Assembly: GCF_037042905.1 (NCBI RefSeq)
Contig: NC_087254.1
Coordinates: 14,121,103-14,185,102 of the forward strand
Direction of reading: 5' to 3'
Origin: Lytechinus pictus
Lineage: Eukaryota > Echinodermata > Echinoidea > Temnopleuroida > Toxopneustidae
Length of the DNA stretch: 64,000 bases
Both the position numbers and the translations under genes were made by a program. This document shows positions 55,118 to 64,000 of the stretch, one piece after another. Positions within the stretch are counted from its first letter, which is position 1; each line of letters starts with the position of its first letter. The notes below the pieces were generated by a model that was not told the DNA's origin, searched no databases, and was given only the letters and a program-made list of their open reading frames with translations.

Positions 55118-55830
55118 TACTATGGTCTATGGATACCGCCGCTAAAATTTCAATACCGAAATAGATCCACAGCCAAACACGGTTCATGGTGCAGGGTTAG
55201 TATACTAACCTCGCAATACATGTGAGTGCCGTCATACCAAAGGTTGAAAATATCATACCGGTATTTTTCTTCTGTATTGTCGTCTATGGGTATTTTTGCA
55301 GTAAAATTAAGCCAAAACAATTAAGTTGTTTGGCTCTCTCAGCGTATTTAGAGTGAAATCAGAAACCGATAATCTAACCTCTAAATGAATACATCGCCCC
55401 TAAACTGATGTCTGAGCTCCGCTAGCCGCTTGTGCTGCATAAGGCCTAGGCCTCACCGCCACGTACATGGGGTGCATCGCGGCTCCATGCACTTGTGTAC
55501 CTCGTTCGTAGGATGAGTGCTACAGTGCACAAACGAAGCTGATCGAGATGGGGAGCATTTCAGGATTTCAGCATTTTCAACAACAGATTTGCTTTCTGCC
55601 AATCACATGCAAGGGTTTGCCATAGCTTGTAACATCCCTCTATAAACAAAAAAAAAATCACTGACAAACCTCTTTTTGAATTACTCCCTAGCCTGTCTTT
55701 TGACCACGTGGTGTAATGTGGGCTTCAACAAAGTATCAATCTTGGGGCGTTGACATACCAACCACAGGCATTAACACTTTTTCTTTATGCAAGTTATTTC
55801 TTCTCTGACTAATAAGCAACTTACTGCTCT
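55118..55830. other. No gene recognised
   Basis: Mixed-composition sequence between the 667-bp foldback and the G-run hairpins. Short frames only, with no motif I could assign. Confidence 0.45.
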
Positions 55831-55943
55831 TAACTTGTTTCAATGGGGGGGGGGGGTGCAACTTCTTTATATACCTAGGACTGTATGTAGGCTTATTATG
55901 ACAACTTTACTTTTATACTGTACTATGATAAAAAAAAATTGGG

Positions 55944-56008
55944 GGGGGGGGGGGTCAGACGACCTTTTAAGTATACTGTAAAAAGTCGTCTGACCCCCTC
56001 CCCCCAAA
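55944..56008. repeat. Strong hairpin (GGGGGTCAGACGAC / GTCGTCTGACCCCC)
   Basis: GGGGGGTCAGACGACCTTTT and AAAAAGTCGTCTGACCCCCT pair over about 20-25 bp with a loop of roughly 12 nt. G and A runs extend it on both sides. It may be a tiny MITE or the tip of one. Confidence 0.6.
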
Positions 56009-56099
56009 AAAAAAAAAAAAAATAATGAAATAAAATAATGATAGGGATTATAATAATAATGATAATAATAAAATGAATAGATAAATAAATAAATTTGAT

Positions 56100-57086
56100 T
56101 TGAATCAATAATAAAAAATCAAGCAAGCATAATGCTGAAAATTTCATCAAAATTGGATGTAAAATAAGAAAGTTAATCTAAAGTTATTTTAAAGTTTCAC
56201 TTATTTTTCACAAAACAGTGATATACACAATTCAGGGACATGCAAATGAGAGAATCAATGATGTCCTTCACTCACTATTTCTTTTGTTTTTTATTGTTTA
56301 ATTTGTAGATTTGACAATAAGGACCAACTTGACTTAATAGTCATATAGTATTATACAATGCTAATTCAACATGTTCAGGGAGAAATTAATCATTGCTTCA
56401 CTTGACAATGAGGAGTAAATTAGTATATTTTAATTAATAAAAAAAATAGTGAGTGGATGAAATCATCAGTCTCCTCATTTGCATATAGACCAGGATGTGA
56501 AATTGAGCAAAACTTTAAAATGTCGTAACTTTCTTATTATACATCCAATTTTGATGAAATTTTCAGTGTTATGCTTGTTGGATTTTTCTCTTTTTATTCA
56601 AATCAACTTCTGGTTGGGGTGGACTTGTCCTTTAATAGGTTCAAACTATTGCATAAAACTTACCGAATGATATGAACTCAATTCCTGCTTTTTTTATCCT
56701 CTTGATTTCTCCAAATTATTTTTCTTGATGTTCATGAGAGCAGTATATCAGAAGTGATTACACGTTTTCAGGAAGGAATAAATTTTGTTTCTCTTGACAA
56801 TGTGGAGAAAATGAGAATATTTCATATTTCATATAATTTAATACAAAATAAATAGTGAGTGGGTGACCGATGACGTCATCAGTCTACTCATTTGCATTCC
56901 GACCAGGATGTGCATACATGTATACTGTATTAAAATGTTTTGTGAAATTTAGCAAATACAAAAAAATGCCATATCTTTCTCTTTTTTTTTTCATTCAATT
57001 TTGATGGAATTTTCAGAGGTGTGCTTGTTGGATTTTCCTCTTTTTATTCGAATCAACTTTTTGTTGGGGTGGACTTGTCCTTTAAC
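56100..57086. mobile_element. Two adjacent copies of the AAGTCCACC family
   Basis: One copy ends GGGGTGGACTTGTCCTTTAA at about 56636 and the second ends with the same words at about 57085. Each has the AAATTTCATCAAAATTGGAT-type core and the GCAAATGAG...ATGACGTCATCAGTC region; left ends are truncated or diverged. Confidence 0.65.
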
Positions 57087-57099
57087 AATGAAAGTTGTT

Positions 57100-57870
57100 A
57101 GAATGTCCTTATTTTAACTAGGGGTATGAATACTTCTGAACATCACCTTTGAACATTACTGATTGTTTTTTTACAATTAATCTATTCAAGCATCATGCAA
57201 AATGAATACACTTTTTTAAAGTGAAAATACTGAGTTTAAAAAAGATGCCAGTTGTGGCAACATTCTCAAAATGAGTTTGAACAGAATCCAATAAAATGAC
57301 CACCCAAGTGTTTGTATGTAAAAAAATATGTGTCTAATGGCTCTATCCTTTCTCTTTATCTCCTCGATTCGTTAATACAATGCTTCCTTATCCCAATTTC
57401 CTATTCTAATGAGTTTTATCATATTTTATCATGTTTTTTCACTGTACATGTATTGTTATGATATATCAAGTGGTTATATCCTGAAAATGTTTTTACTGTT
57501 TTTGATATTAATTCCATTCTACTTTGGACTTCTTTTTACCTTGTTATATTTCTACAATTTTGCAGTGGTATTTTTTTTTCTTTTTTTTTCTAATGCATCT
57601 CAAGATTATCTAATTAATTATTTTGGCACCCTTTTCAGTATTCCCTTTTTTAACGTGCAATTTTTTGTGTAAGAGTATTTATATAGTTTATTTATGTCTT
57701 AGGAGCGGCATGTGTGGGGGCTCATGCCTTCAGGCAACAGTGATGGATTTCGCTTTTGTGCCCCCTGACCCACATGCCGTTCCCGCATTTCTTTGCATGT
57801 TCATGTACTGTAATTTTTTTATTCTAATGTAATTTGTATGTACTTTTTATATTGGTCAAATAAATAATAA
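57100..57870 (+). repeat. Possible LINE 3' end
   Basis: AT-rich sequence ends in a hairpin-forming segment (GCGGCATGTGTGGGGGC ... CCCCCTGACCCACATGCCG, about 57702-57780), then TTTATATTGGTCAAATAAAT and an AATAATAAT tail near 57855-57878. This is how CR1/L2-like LINEs usually end. No RT text was recognised, so the call rests on the tail alone. Confidence 0.35.
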
Positions 57871-57879
57871 TAATAATAT

Positions 57880-59039
57880 AAGAAATGTGTAATCGCTGAT
57901 AAATCAGCGAAATAAACATGGATTTATATCAAATGTTTGGTATTTCACCAAGCAACATTAATCCACTGTCTCATGTAATGCATGCTGAGTTTATAGTGAT
58001 CAGAGGTGTTACCAGTTTTCAGCTAAGATTTCATGATTTCACTATAAAATGTATCAGATCGAGATCTTTGATAATCTATAGTGTGACGAATAACCTTGAT
58101 TTTAATGGCTTTCTCATGAAATAATTGTTTGCTACATTCGTTTACCTTCAAATTACGGAAACCTTCATCCATGACATTGATATTGAACACTCCCTTAATA
58201 AAATTGTCTTTTTTATCAAAGCTAAGGGTTTTCGCTCATTGAATATTTTTGGAACTCTGATGCAGAAACATTTTACCACAAAAATATTTGTTTGAAAAAA
58301 AATCCTCTGATGCTCACTTTGTATATCTTACGAAGTTCTTTACACCTGGAATATGTGATCTTCCCTGCATGTTTTTATTACTCACTATGGTAAATCTGTC
58401 TTTTCATTTATATTTTTACTTTTACAGATGTATGCTAAATTGGGTTGACTGCTCTTATACCAAAGATGACATATGAAAGGAAGCAACAAAGTAGGTTGAC
58501 CGGAAGGATCAACAAATCAGTGTATAATGTGAGTAGAATCTTATGGGGCATTGCAAGAAACTTGCGATCAATTGCAAGTCTATTTTCGGTCCATAAAACA
58601 ATCATATGTCTTGCAGTTAATTGCAAATTAGTGATTGATTGCTAATCTAATCCTTGAAACAAGAAGTTTAATCTGATTTGCTATAACTAACGTTGATCTA
58701 TCTGTTGTAAAATTGCAACAGAATATTTGCAATTGAGCGCAAATATTTTAATAGACATCCTACACACATACACAGAGATCACTTCCTGAAGAACGGTTGT
58801 GTCCTCATCTATAAAGCAGTCTTGAAAACCATATCGCAAATGGGTTTTTCCAAACTGGTTTGGGAGACCACTTAAGGTAGCTTCAAAGACCACTTCAAGC
58901 ATTCCCATTACACATTAAAGTAGTTTCCACTAAACTGGTTTTAGGACTGTAATGAGAACAGGGTCTTACACTGAATTCTTCAGTGACATTGATGGAACCG
59001 ACTCCATACTGACCAAAGCTTTTTCATTATTTCGAAATC
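57880..59039. other. Mostly unassigned; two MITE-like remnants
   Basis: GGGGCATTGCAAGAAACTTG then CGATCAATTGCAAG (58538-58575) and later TTGCAATTGAGCGC words suggest one decayed MITE (about 58535-58745). AAACTGGTTT...AAACTGGTTTTAGGACTGTA (58850-58955) suggests another. No exon of the SLC35C2-like gene was identified here. Confidence 0.4.
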
Positions 59040-59043
59040 TTAA

Positions 59044-59634
59044 AGGGATGGTCCGGGCTAAAAGTATTTATACAATATAGCTTAATAAAGAGAGTAGAAT
59101 TCACTGAGCAAAATGCCAAAAAATTTCATCAAAATCGGATAACAAATAACAAAGTTATTGAATTTTAAAATTTAGCAATATTTTTTGTGAAAACAGTCGT
59201 CATGAATATTCATTAGGTGGGCTGATGATGTCACATCCCCACTTGTTCTTTTGTATTTTATTATATGAAATTAGGTTTATTCAATTTTTTCCTCCAAGAA
59301 CTAGAAAAATTGGATTGACAACTGATTTATTGCATTAGATATTTATTGCTGCGACTTATTTCATTATAAGGGAGACATATTATTGACACAAGAATGAAAT
59401 AATGAAGAAATTATGATTTTATGTAATAACATAAGAAAACGGAAAGTGGAGATGTGACATCATCGGCCCACCTAATGAATATTCATGATGACTGTTTTCA
59501 CAAAATATTGCTTAACTTTAAACTTCAATAACTTTATTATTTGTTATCCAATTTTGATGAAATTTTCGGCATTTTGCTCAGTGAATTCTACTCTATGTAT
59601 TAAGATATGAATATTTTCAGCCCGGACCATCCCT
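59044..59634. mobile_element. 591-bp MITE with TTAA target duplication
   Basis: AGGGATGGTCCGGGCT (59044) is inverted at 59619-59634, and TTAA borders both sides (59040-59043, 59635-59638). Arms of about 200 bp include AAATTTCATCAAAATCGGAT, GTGAAAACAGTCGTCATGAA and TATTCATTAGGTGGGCTGAT. TTAA duplications are typical of piggyBac/Kolobok-type elements. Confidence 0.85.
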
Positions 59635-59732
59635 TTAACATCACACCGGTTAGGATTGGTTTTTGTTGTTGTGATTGCCACAAAGTTTTGCTTGTTCATA
59701 GATTCTAACAAATCCTGAAACATGCTTCCTTT

Positions 59733-60784
59733 TACCGTAAGTAACGGTGTATTAACCGCACCCCCAACTTTGGACCAAAAAAAAAAAAAAAAAAAAAAAA
59801 TCCTTCTCACATTTACATGTGCATATTTGAGGTAAGAAGAAACAAAAACTAAGTTAAAGATTTCAAAGTATTCAAAGAGATTACCGGTATGCGGAAATCT
59901 GCTGTTCTTGATCAATTCATAGATCTACAAATGTTAGTAAGAAAGAAAGGTCCCGACAATATTGGCCACTTACACACTCACTCACCTCACAGTCACAGTG
60001 TACACACACACAGCACTGCCGTTCTTGTACATGTACATTGCAAACTTCGATACGGTACCACTACCAGTACATCTTATCAAATTGTGAACTGTGTCTTTCA
60101 CATTTCTTGCATCACAACCTCACAATCACTTTCAGAATTTGTCTAGCATTCGATGGCTTAGCATGAATTTTGGATACGGGATTACAGGAAGGTTCAAGAA
60201 ACAAAGAAATTTGCATTTTTTCCACTTGTTTTACGACTTTGTGCCGTCTCTCTCATACGTGGTGCACGGTATACATGGTATCTTATGAAAAGCAAACAGG
60301 AAAGAAAAAAATAAGCTGGCGCGAAATGGGACTTTGAGAGGGGTTAAAATGAATAGCGCCAGCTTAAGTCGCACTAAAACCACAATACAACGCAAGCTAG
60401 CTCTCGGCTCTTGCTCAGCTGTGACAAATTATTACCGAGAATGCTTGGCGTCTCTTTGAACTTAGCCAGGGAACTTCGCTGCTTTGAATCGAGAATAAAG
60501 TCGAAATTAGTGTCATGAAGGTGGGTGCATTTGTTATGGACACTATTTGATTAAGATCGTAATAATCGCTTCCCATTACCCGCGGCTCATACCCCTCTAA
60601 ACGACATTGCCCTGGGCGGCTACGCCCGGCCACTCGATGTGTTGTGAACTGGCAGACTTCTTACATGTTCGGGAGGGGTTACACGGGCAGGCTCAGACCG
60701 GTCACCGTGGATAAACCGCACCCCCGACTTTTGCTTATATCCCGCCGAGAAAAAGTTGCGGTTAATACACCGTTACTTACGGTA
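59733..60784. mobile_element. 1.05-kb inverted-repeat element (TACCGTAAGTAACGG ends)
   Basis: TACCGTAAGTAACGGTGTAT then TAACCGCA at 59733-59760 recurs perfectly inverted at 60757-60784. The adjoining CCGCACCCCC(A/G)ACTTT block occurs next to both ends in direct orientation. The interior holds a palindrome AAGCTGGCGC / GCGCCAGCTT (60315-60368). No coding was seen. Confidence 0.65.
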
Positions 60785-60869
60785 TTTGATCATTATACGC
60801 CAACCTTGGTAATGGGAGGACAGTGATTGAGGATTTTGCCTGAGCAAACCTTGGAAAGGGCCTATGGAA

Positions 60870-61100
60870 GAGGGTTAATAATAATAAACGGTTCCTGTAT
60901 AGCACATATCACATGATAATAATGTTTCTATGCGCTTCCAAAGGACTTGGATACTATTACTCCGGCTTTAGTTGGCGGCTGTAATTACTTTATACAGTGC
61001 ACATGCATTTCGAGGAATTATTTCCTACCAGGTACCCATTTACCTCACCTGGGTCGAGTGCAGCACAATGTGGATGAATTTCTTGCTGGAGGAAACTACA
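60870..61100 (-). repeat. SINE copy upstream of the SLC35C2-like exons
   Basis: Contains TAATAATAATAAACGGTTCC, a GCGCTTCCAAAGGA segment, CCTACCAGGTACCCATTTAC and GAGTGCAGCACAATGTGGAT, the same order as the split copy at 241-1035. The tRNA-like head is missing or degraded beyond 61100. Confidence 0.6.
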
Positions 61101-61316
61101 CTGGATGAGATGTCTTGTCTGATGTCCCCCTGCCCAGATGGACGAAAATTGTCCCAAAATTGCCCCCTATACTCTTAAGTATGACCTTTTCTTTCCCCTC
61201 CCTAGCCCACCTCTTTCTCAAATGAATATGTTGATCATAATTCTTACTTGCTATGTTTAAAAATTGTATCAGTCATATTATAATTTGATTTAATTTTATC
61301 ATTCATTAACCTGTAG

Positions 61317-62616
61317 ATATCACCGCCGAGTCTAGTGAAATCAAGATGGATGCAGGTCATCCTCCTTGGGATTAAAGTCATTGCACTTGTGCTCTTCTAC
61401 TATACATTTTCAATTAGTCTCACATTCTACAACAAATGGCTATTTCAGGTAAGATATATATATCTGTTGACCGTAATAGGAATTGCAATACTGCTAGAGC
61501 ATCCTGAATACCATCACTGTGGAGCTAAAACCTCATATTTCAAAATGTAAAAACAAAAATGAAGGCAGCACAGAATAAGCTGTATTTCAGAAGTATGGCA
61601 ATGGTGGCAACCTCATACATGTAAGCCCTAATTCACAAAGGTGGTTTTGAAAACCATCGGTTGAACCCATGGTCAATGCAGATTTCCTGTATAAACTATG
61701 CTTAAATACCACATATATTAAGAAATGTCCAATCCTGATGCAGGATTTTGTCACGTTGCGCTAAATTGACACCTGTTGCCACGGTTTAGTAGTATGCTAT
61801 TTTAGTCACGAATCTACTGTTTGCACATTGGACTCATTAATTAAAAACAGTGGACACATGAATAAAATAGTGTGCTAAACCATTGGACATAACAGTAATT
61901 TTATGGTAATTTATAGAGGAAATCTGCATAAACCATGAGTTCAACCCATGGTTTTCAAAACCACCTTTGTGAATTTGGGCCATATTGTCTGAAAGTAATC
62001 TCCTAATTCTTGGAAAAAAAATTGTTCCTAGGCAAAAAGAAGGTTGCCACTTACACCATACTGTAACTCTAAAATCCAGCCTTTTCTGAGCTGACCTCAA
62101 GATATTTCATTTTGAGATGCAAGGTTTTCACTCAGAAACGATATATAATTTAAATCTATACTTACTAACTAAATTCACTCGTTCAAATCATATAATGTAC
62201 TTGCTGGCTTGAAACATAACTCAAATTTCTATTTCACTTCATTTTCCCAGCATATTTGTCATACTGTCATAAAAAAAAATTTGCGCTGAAATCCAAAACA
62301 TCAGTAATTTCTGATAGGACATGGCGTGACTGTTTAAAACGCCCATTATATGTACCTTCTATTGCTATGTTTCCATTCATTCACAACCTAGTAATTCTGT
62401 ACTGTAATGAATGATATTGTATTGTTGTTGATTTATACTTTATTTCCTGTAACTTTTCCCTTTAGGATTTCAGGTACCCACTTACTATCACCATCATTCA
62501 CCTTGCTGTGAAGTTTGTTTTAGCTCTTATTGTTAGAAGTCTGCTCAGAGCTTGTACCTCAATAAAACCAGTCTCTCTCAACTGGACAACGTATCTTAAG
62601 ATGGTCACACCAACAG
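61317..62616 (+). CDS. SLC35C2-like nucleotide-sugar transporter family protein, two exons, partial
   Basis: Exon 61317-61448 (acceptor CTGTAG, donor CAG|GTAAGA) encodes WMQVILLGIKVIALVLFYYT then FSISLTFYNKWLFQ, a first transmembrane helix closely resembling vertebrate SLC35C2 (LYYCFSI.ITFYNKWL). Exon 62466-62616 (acceptor TTTAG, donor ACAG|GTAGG) continues DFRYPLTITIIHLAVKFVLA, then LNWTTYLKMVTPT, matching FHFPLFMTMLHLAV and the loop before helix 3. The phases 0 and 1 are consistent. The start codon is probably in an upstream exon I could not identify (TAG precedes the exon in frame), and the rest lies beyond 64000. SLC35C2 proteins are Golgi/early-secretory multi-pass proteins linked to GDP-fucose handling and Notch fucosylation. 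Confidence 0.82.
61627..61984. mobile_element. MITE in the SLC35C2-like intron
   Basis: AGCCCTAATTCACAAAGGTG then GTTTTGAAAACCATCGGTTG (left) is repeated inverted as CATGGTTTTCAAAACCACCT then TTGTGAATTTGGGCC (right). It lies between the two SLC35C2-like exons. Confidence 0.75.
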
Positions 62617-62641
62617 GTAGGATTTAATCATTTTAATTTAA

Positions 62642-63226
62642 AGGTCAAGTCCACCTCAGAAAAATGTTGATTTGAATCAATAGAGAAAAATCAGACAAGC
62701 GTAATGCTGAAAATTTCATCAAAATCGGATGTCAAATAAGAAAGTTATGACATTTTGAAATTTCGTTTATTTTTCACTAAATAGTTCAGCACAATTTAGT
62801 CACGTGCAAACGAGAGAATCAATGAAGTCCCTCACTCACTATTTTTTTTTTTTTTTGAATTATACAACATTTCAATTTTTACAGATCTATATCATAATAA
62901 GGACCAACTTGACTGAACCATATAATGTTAAACAATGGTAATTCTACACATCCAGGGAGACATAAAACTGTTTTACAGGACAATGGGGAAAATATTACAT
63001 TTCATATTTCATATAATAAAATACAAGAGAAATAGTGAGTGAGCGATGTCATCAGTTCCCTCATTTCCATACCAACTGGTACGTGCATAACTGTTTTAAG
63101 CGAAACTTAAAAATGTCATAACTTTCTTATTTTACATCAAATTTTGATGAAATTTTCAGCAGTATGCTTGTTGGACTTTTCTCTTTTTTATCCAAATCAA
63201 CTTTTTGTTGGGTGGACTTGTAATTT
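62642..63226. mobile_element. TTAA-type MITE (AAGTCCACC family) in the SLC35C2-like gene
   Basis: The left end AGGTCAAGTCCACC is preceded by TTAA (62638-62641); the right end reads GGGTGGACTTG, with a degraded flank. Arms share AAATTTCATCAAAATCGGAT, AAATAAGAAAGTTATGACAT and GACATCATCG-like blocks with copies at 33000, 56100, 56650 and 59044. Confidence 0.75.
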
Positions 63227-63270
63227 GATAGTCTACAAGGTATACAGATATATTTTGTGTGTATAGAGCA

Positions 63271-63558
63271 CAGAAGTGATGCCGTCACAAAAATTTTTTT
63301 TTTTGCATTTCAGCATTTTTGATACAATATTTTGGTAGAGCATGATGAAATACATCCACAACTCCAATTTGGTTGGAGCCTTAGATAAGACCTCATGAAT
63401 TCATTGGGGCTCATTATGTATTCATGAGGTTGACCATTGACCGATTCCCACCAAATTTGGGGTCGTGGAGGTATTTCATCGTGCTCTACCAAAATATGGT
63501 ATCCAAAACGCTGAACTGCAAAAAGGGAAAATTGATGACGTCACACTTCAGTACACTG
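63271..63558. mobile_element. ~290-bp near-palindromic element downstream of SLC35C2-like exon
   Basis: GAAGTGATGCCGTCAC...TTGCATTTCAGC...TATTTTGGTAGAGCATGATG on the left mirrors CATCGTGCTCTACCAAAATA...GCTGAACTGCA...TGACGTCACACTTC on the right. Only about 90 bp separate the arms. Confidence 0.75.
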
Positions 63559-63927
63559 TTGATGTCCCCAATTGAGACTACAGTCAGTCAGGGGCATCCA
63601 CAGCCATAGACTATGATGGCTTGGCTCTGGCGGCTTCGGATTTATTTAAGCCGTGGATCCTCTACCACAAATCTAGCATTGATCGCAGAATAAATGTTAA
63701 CAATTGATTGCATAGACTACACTGTACAATAAATCGTGAATATTAAGCCTACGATCAATCGCGATGCATTGTAATAGGACTCCGTGGAGTTACGGACAAA
63801 AGCCCCCCTATAGATATCAGCTCTGTTGTCATAGCAATTGATCTAGAACCATGACCCTTATGCCCTTTTCTCAACCCCAGGTTAACTTAAATCATGGTCA
63901 AAGTCTGGGATAAAATCATGGTAAACT

Positions 63928-64000
63928 AGAAGGCCCGTATTCTGAAGTCGGGTTAAACTTAAACTCAGGTTTAAAGTTGTAGTTTAAGTATGGACAGCCA
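63928..64000. mobile_element. Left end of a MITE cut by the window edge
   Basis: AAGGCCCGTATTCTGAAGTC then GGGTTAAACTTAAACTCAGG has the GGCCCGT-type start and internal TTTAAACT words seen in other MITEs here. The partner end is outside the window. Confidence 0.4.

Noticed and set aside
60972..61178. ORF as the missing first exon of the SLC35C2-like gene
   Set aside because: It is a reading through a SINE copy and its flank, with no signal linking it in phase to the exon at 61317.

Overview
This is eukaryotic, AT-rich and extremely repeat-rich DNA. It has spliced genes, tRNA-derived SINEs, broken non-LTR retrotransposons and a very large number of short inverted-repeat (MITE-like) elements. 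The two recognisable genes and the repeat types fit a marine invertebrate deuterostome, most likely an echinoderm such as a sea urchin. That placement is an inference from style and gene content; no species-specific marker was checked.

Genes. (1) A CLCA-family gene (calcium-activated chloride channel regulator) runs on the minus strand from 30470 to 9040. I could assemble 19 coding exons whose splice phases all agree. They predict a 1187-residue secreted or type I membrane protein: signal peptide, CLCA metalloprotease-like N-terminal domain, VWA domain with MIDAS motif, beta-rich region, FN3-like domain, EGF-like module, an unrecognised C-terminal ectodomain and a transmembrane segment. (2) The 5' part of a gene resembling SLC35C2 (nucleotide-sugar transporter family) lies on the plus strand at 61317-62616 and continues past the right edge. 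A weakly supported duplicated locus with small exons or ORFs lies at 50.0-54.4 kb.

Layout. 0-9 kb: nested SINEs and MITEs, a LINE 3' end, a 1.8-kb foldback with TA flanks, a TTA-flanked MITE, a dead reverse transcriptase and a diverged direct repeat carrying two further elements. 9.0-30.5 kb: the CLCA gene, whose introns hold SINEs, a LINE (15.55-17.1 kb), several MITEs and a 3-unit tandem repeat. 30.6-35.1 kb: remnants of a roughly 220-260 bp satellite broken up by later insertions. 35.2-38 kb: a degenerate LINE with endonuclease and RT remnants. 38.9-41.3 kb: a foldback with a 15-bp minisatellite. 41.5-43.6 kb: a 2.1-kb element filled with a GCGAGCGCGAAGCGCGAGC-type array. 43.9-49.65 kb: a 5.7-kb foldback element with arms over 1 kb. 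49.7-55.1 kb: a duplicated locus and a near-perfect 667-bp foldback. 55-61 kb: TTAA-flanked and other MITEs. 61.3-64 kb: the SLC35C2-like exons and more MITEs.

The most interesting structural signal is a set of otherwise dissimilar inverted-repeat elements (249 bp to 5.7 kb) that share unusually long target-site duplications of about 10-11 bp. One has a paralogous empty site inside the window, and one shows that the abundant GGCGGATCCAG-ended G-run repeats and the GCGAGCGC array belong to one element family. No transposase for this group is visible here. A second theme is elements that look written from one short palindromic word repeated many times (CACAGTGT, GGACTAGC, GAATGC, ATTATGC and others).
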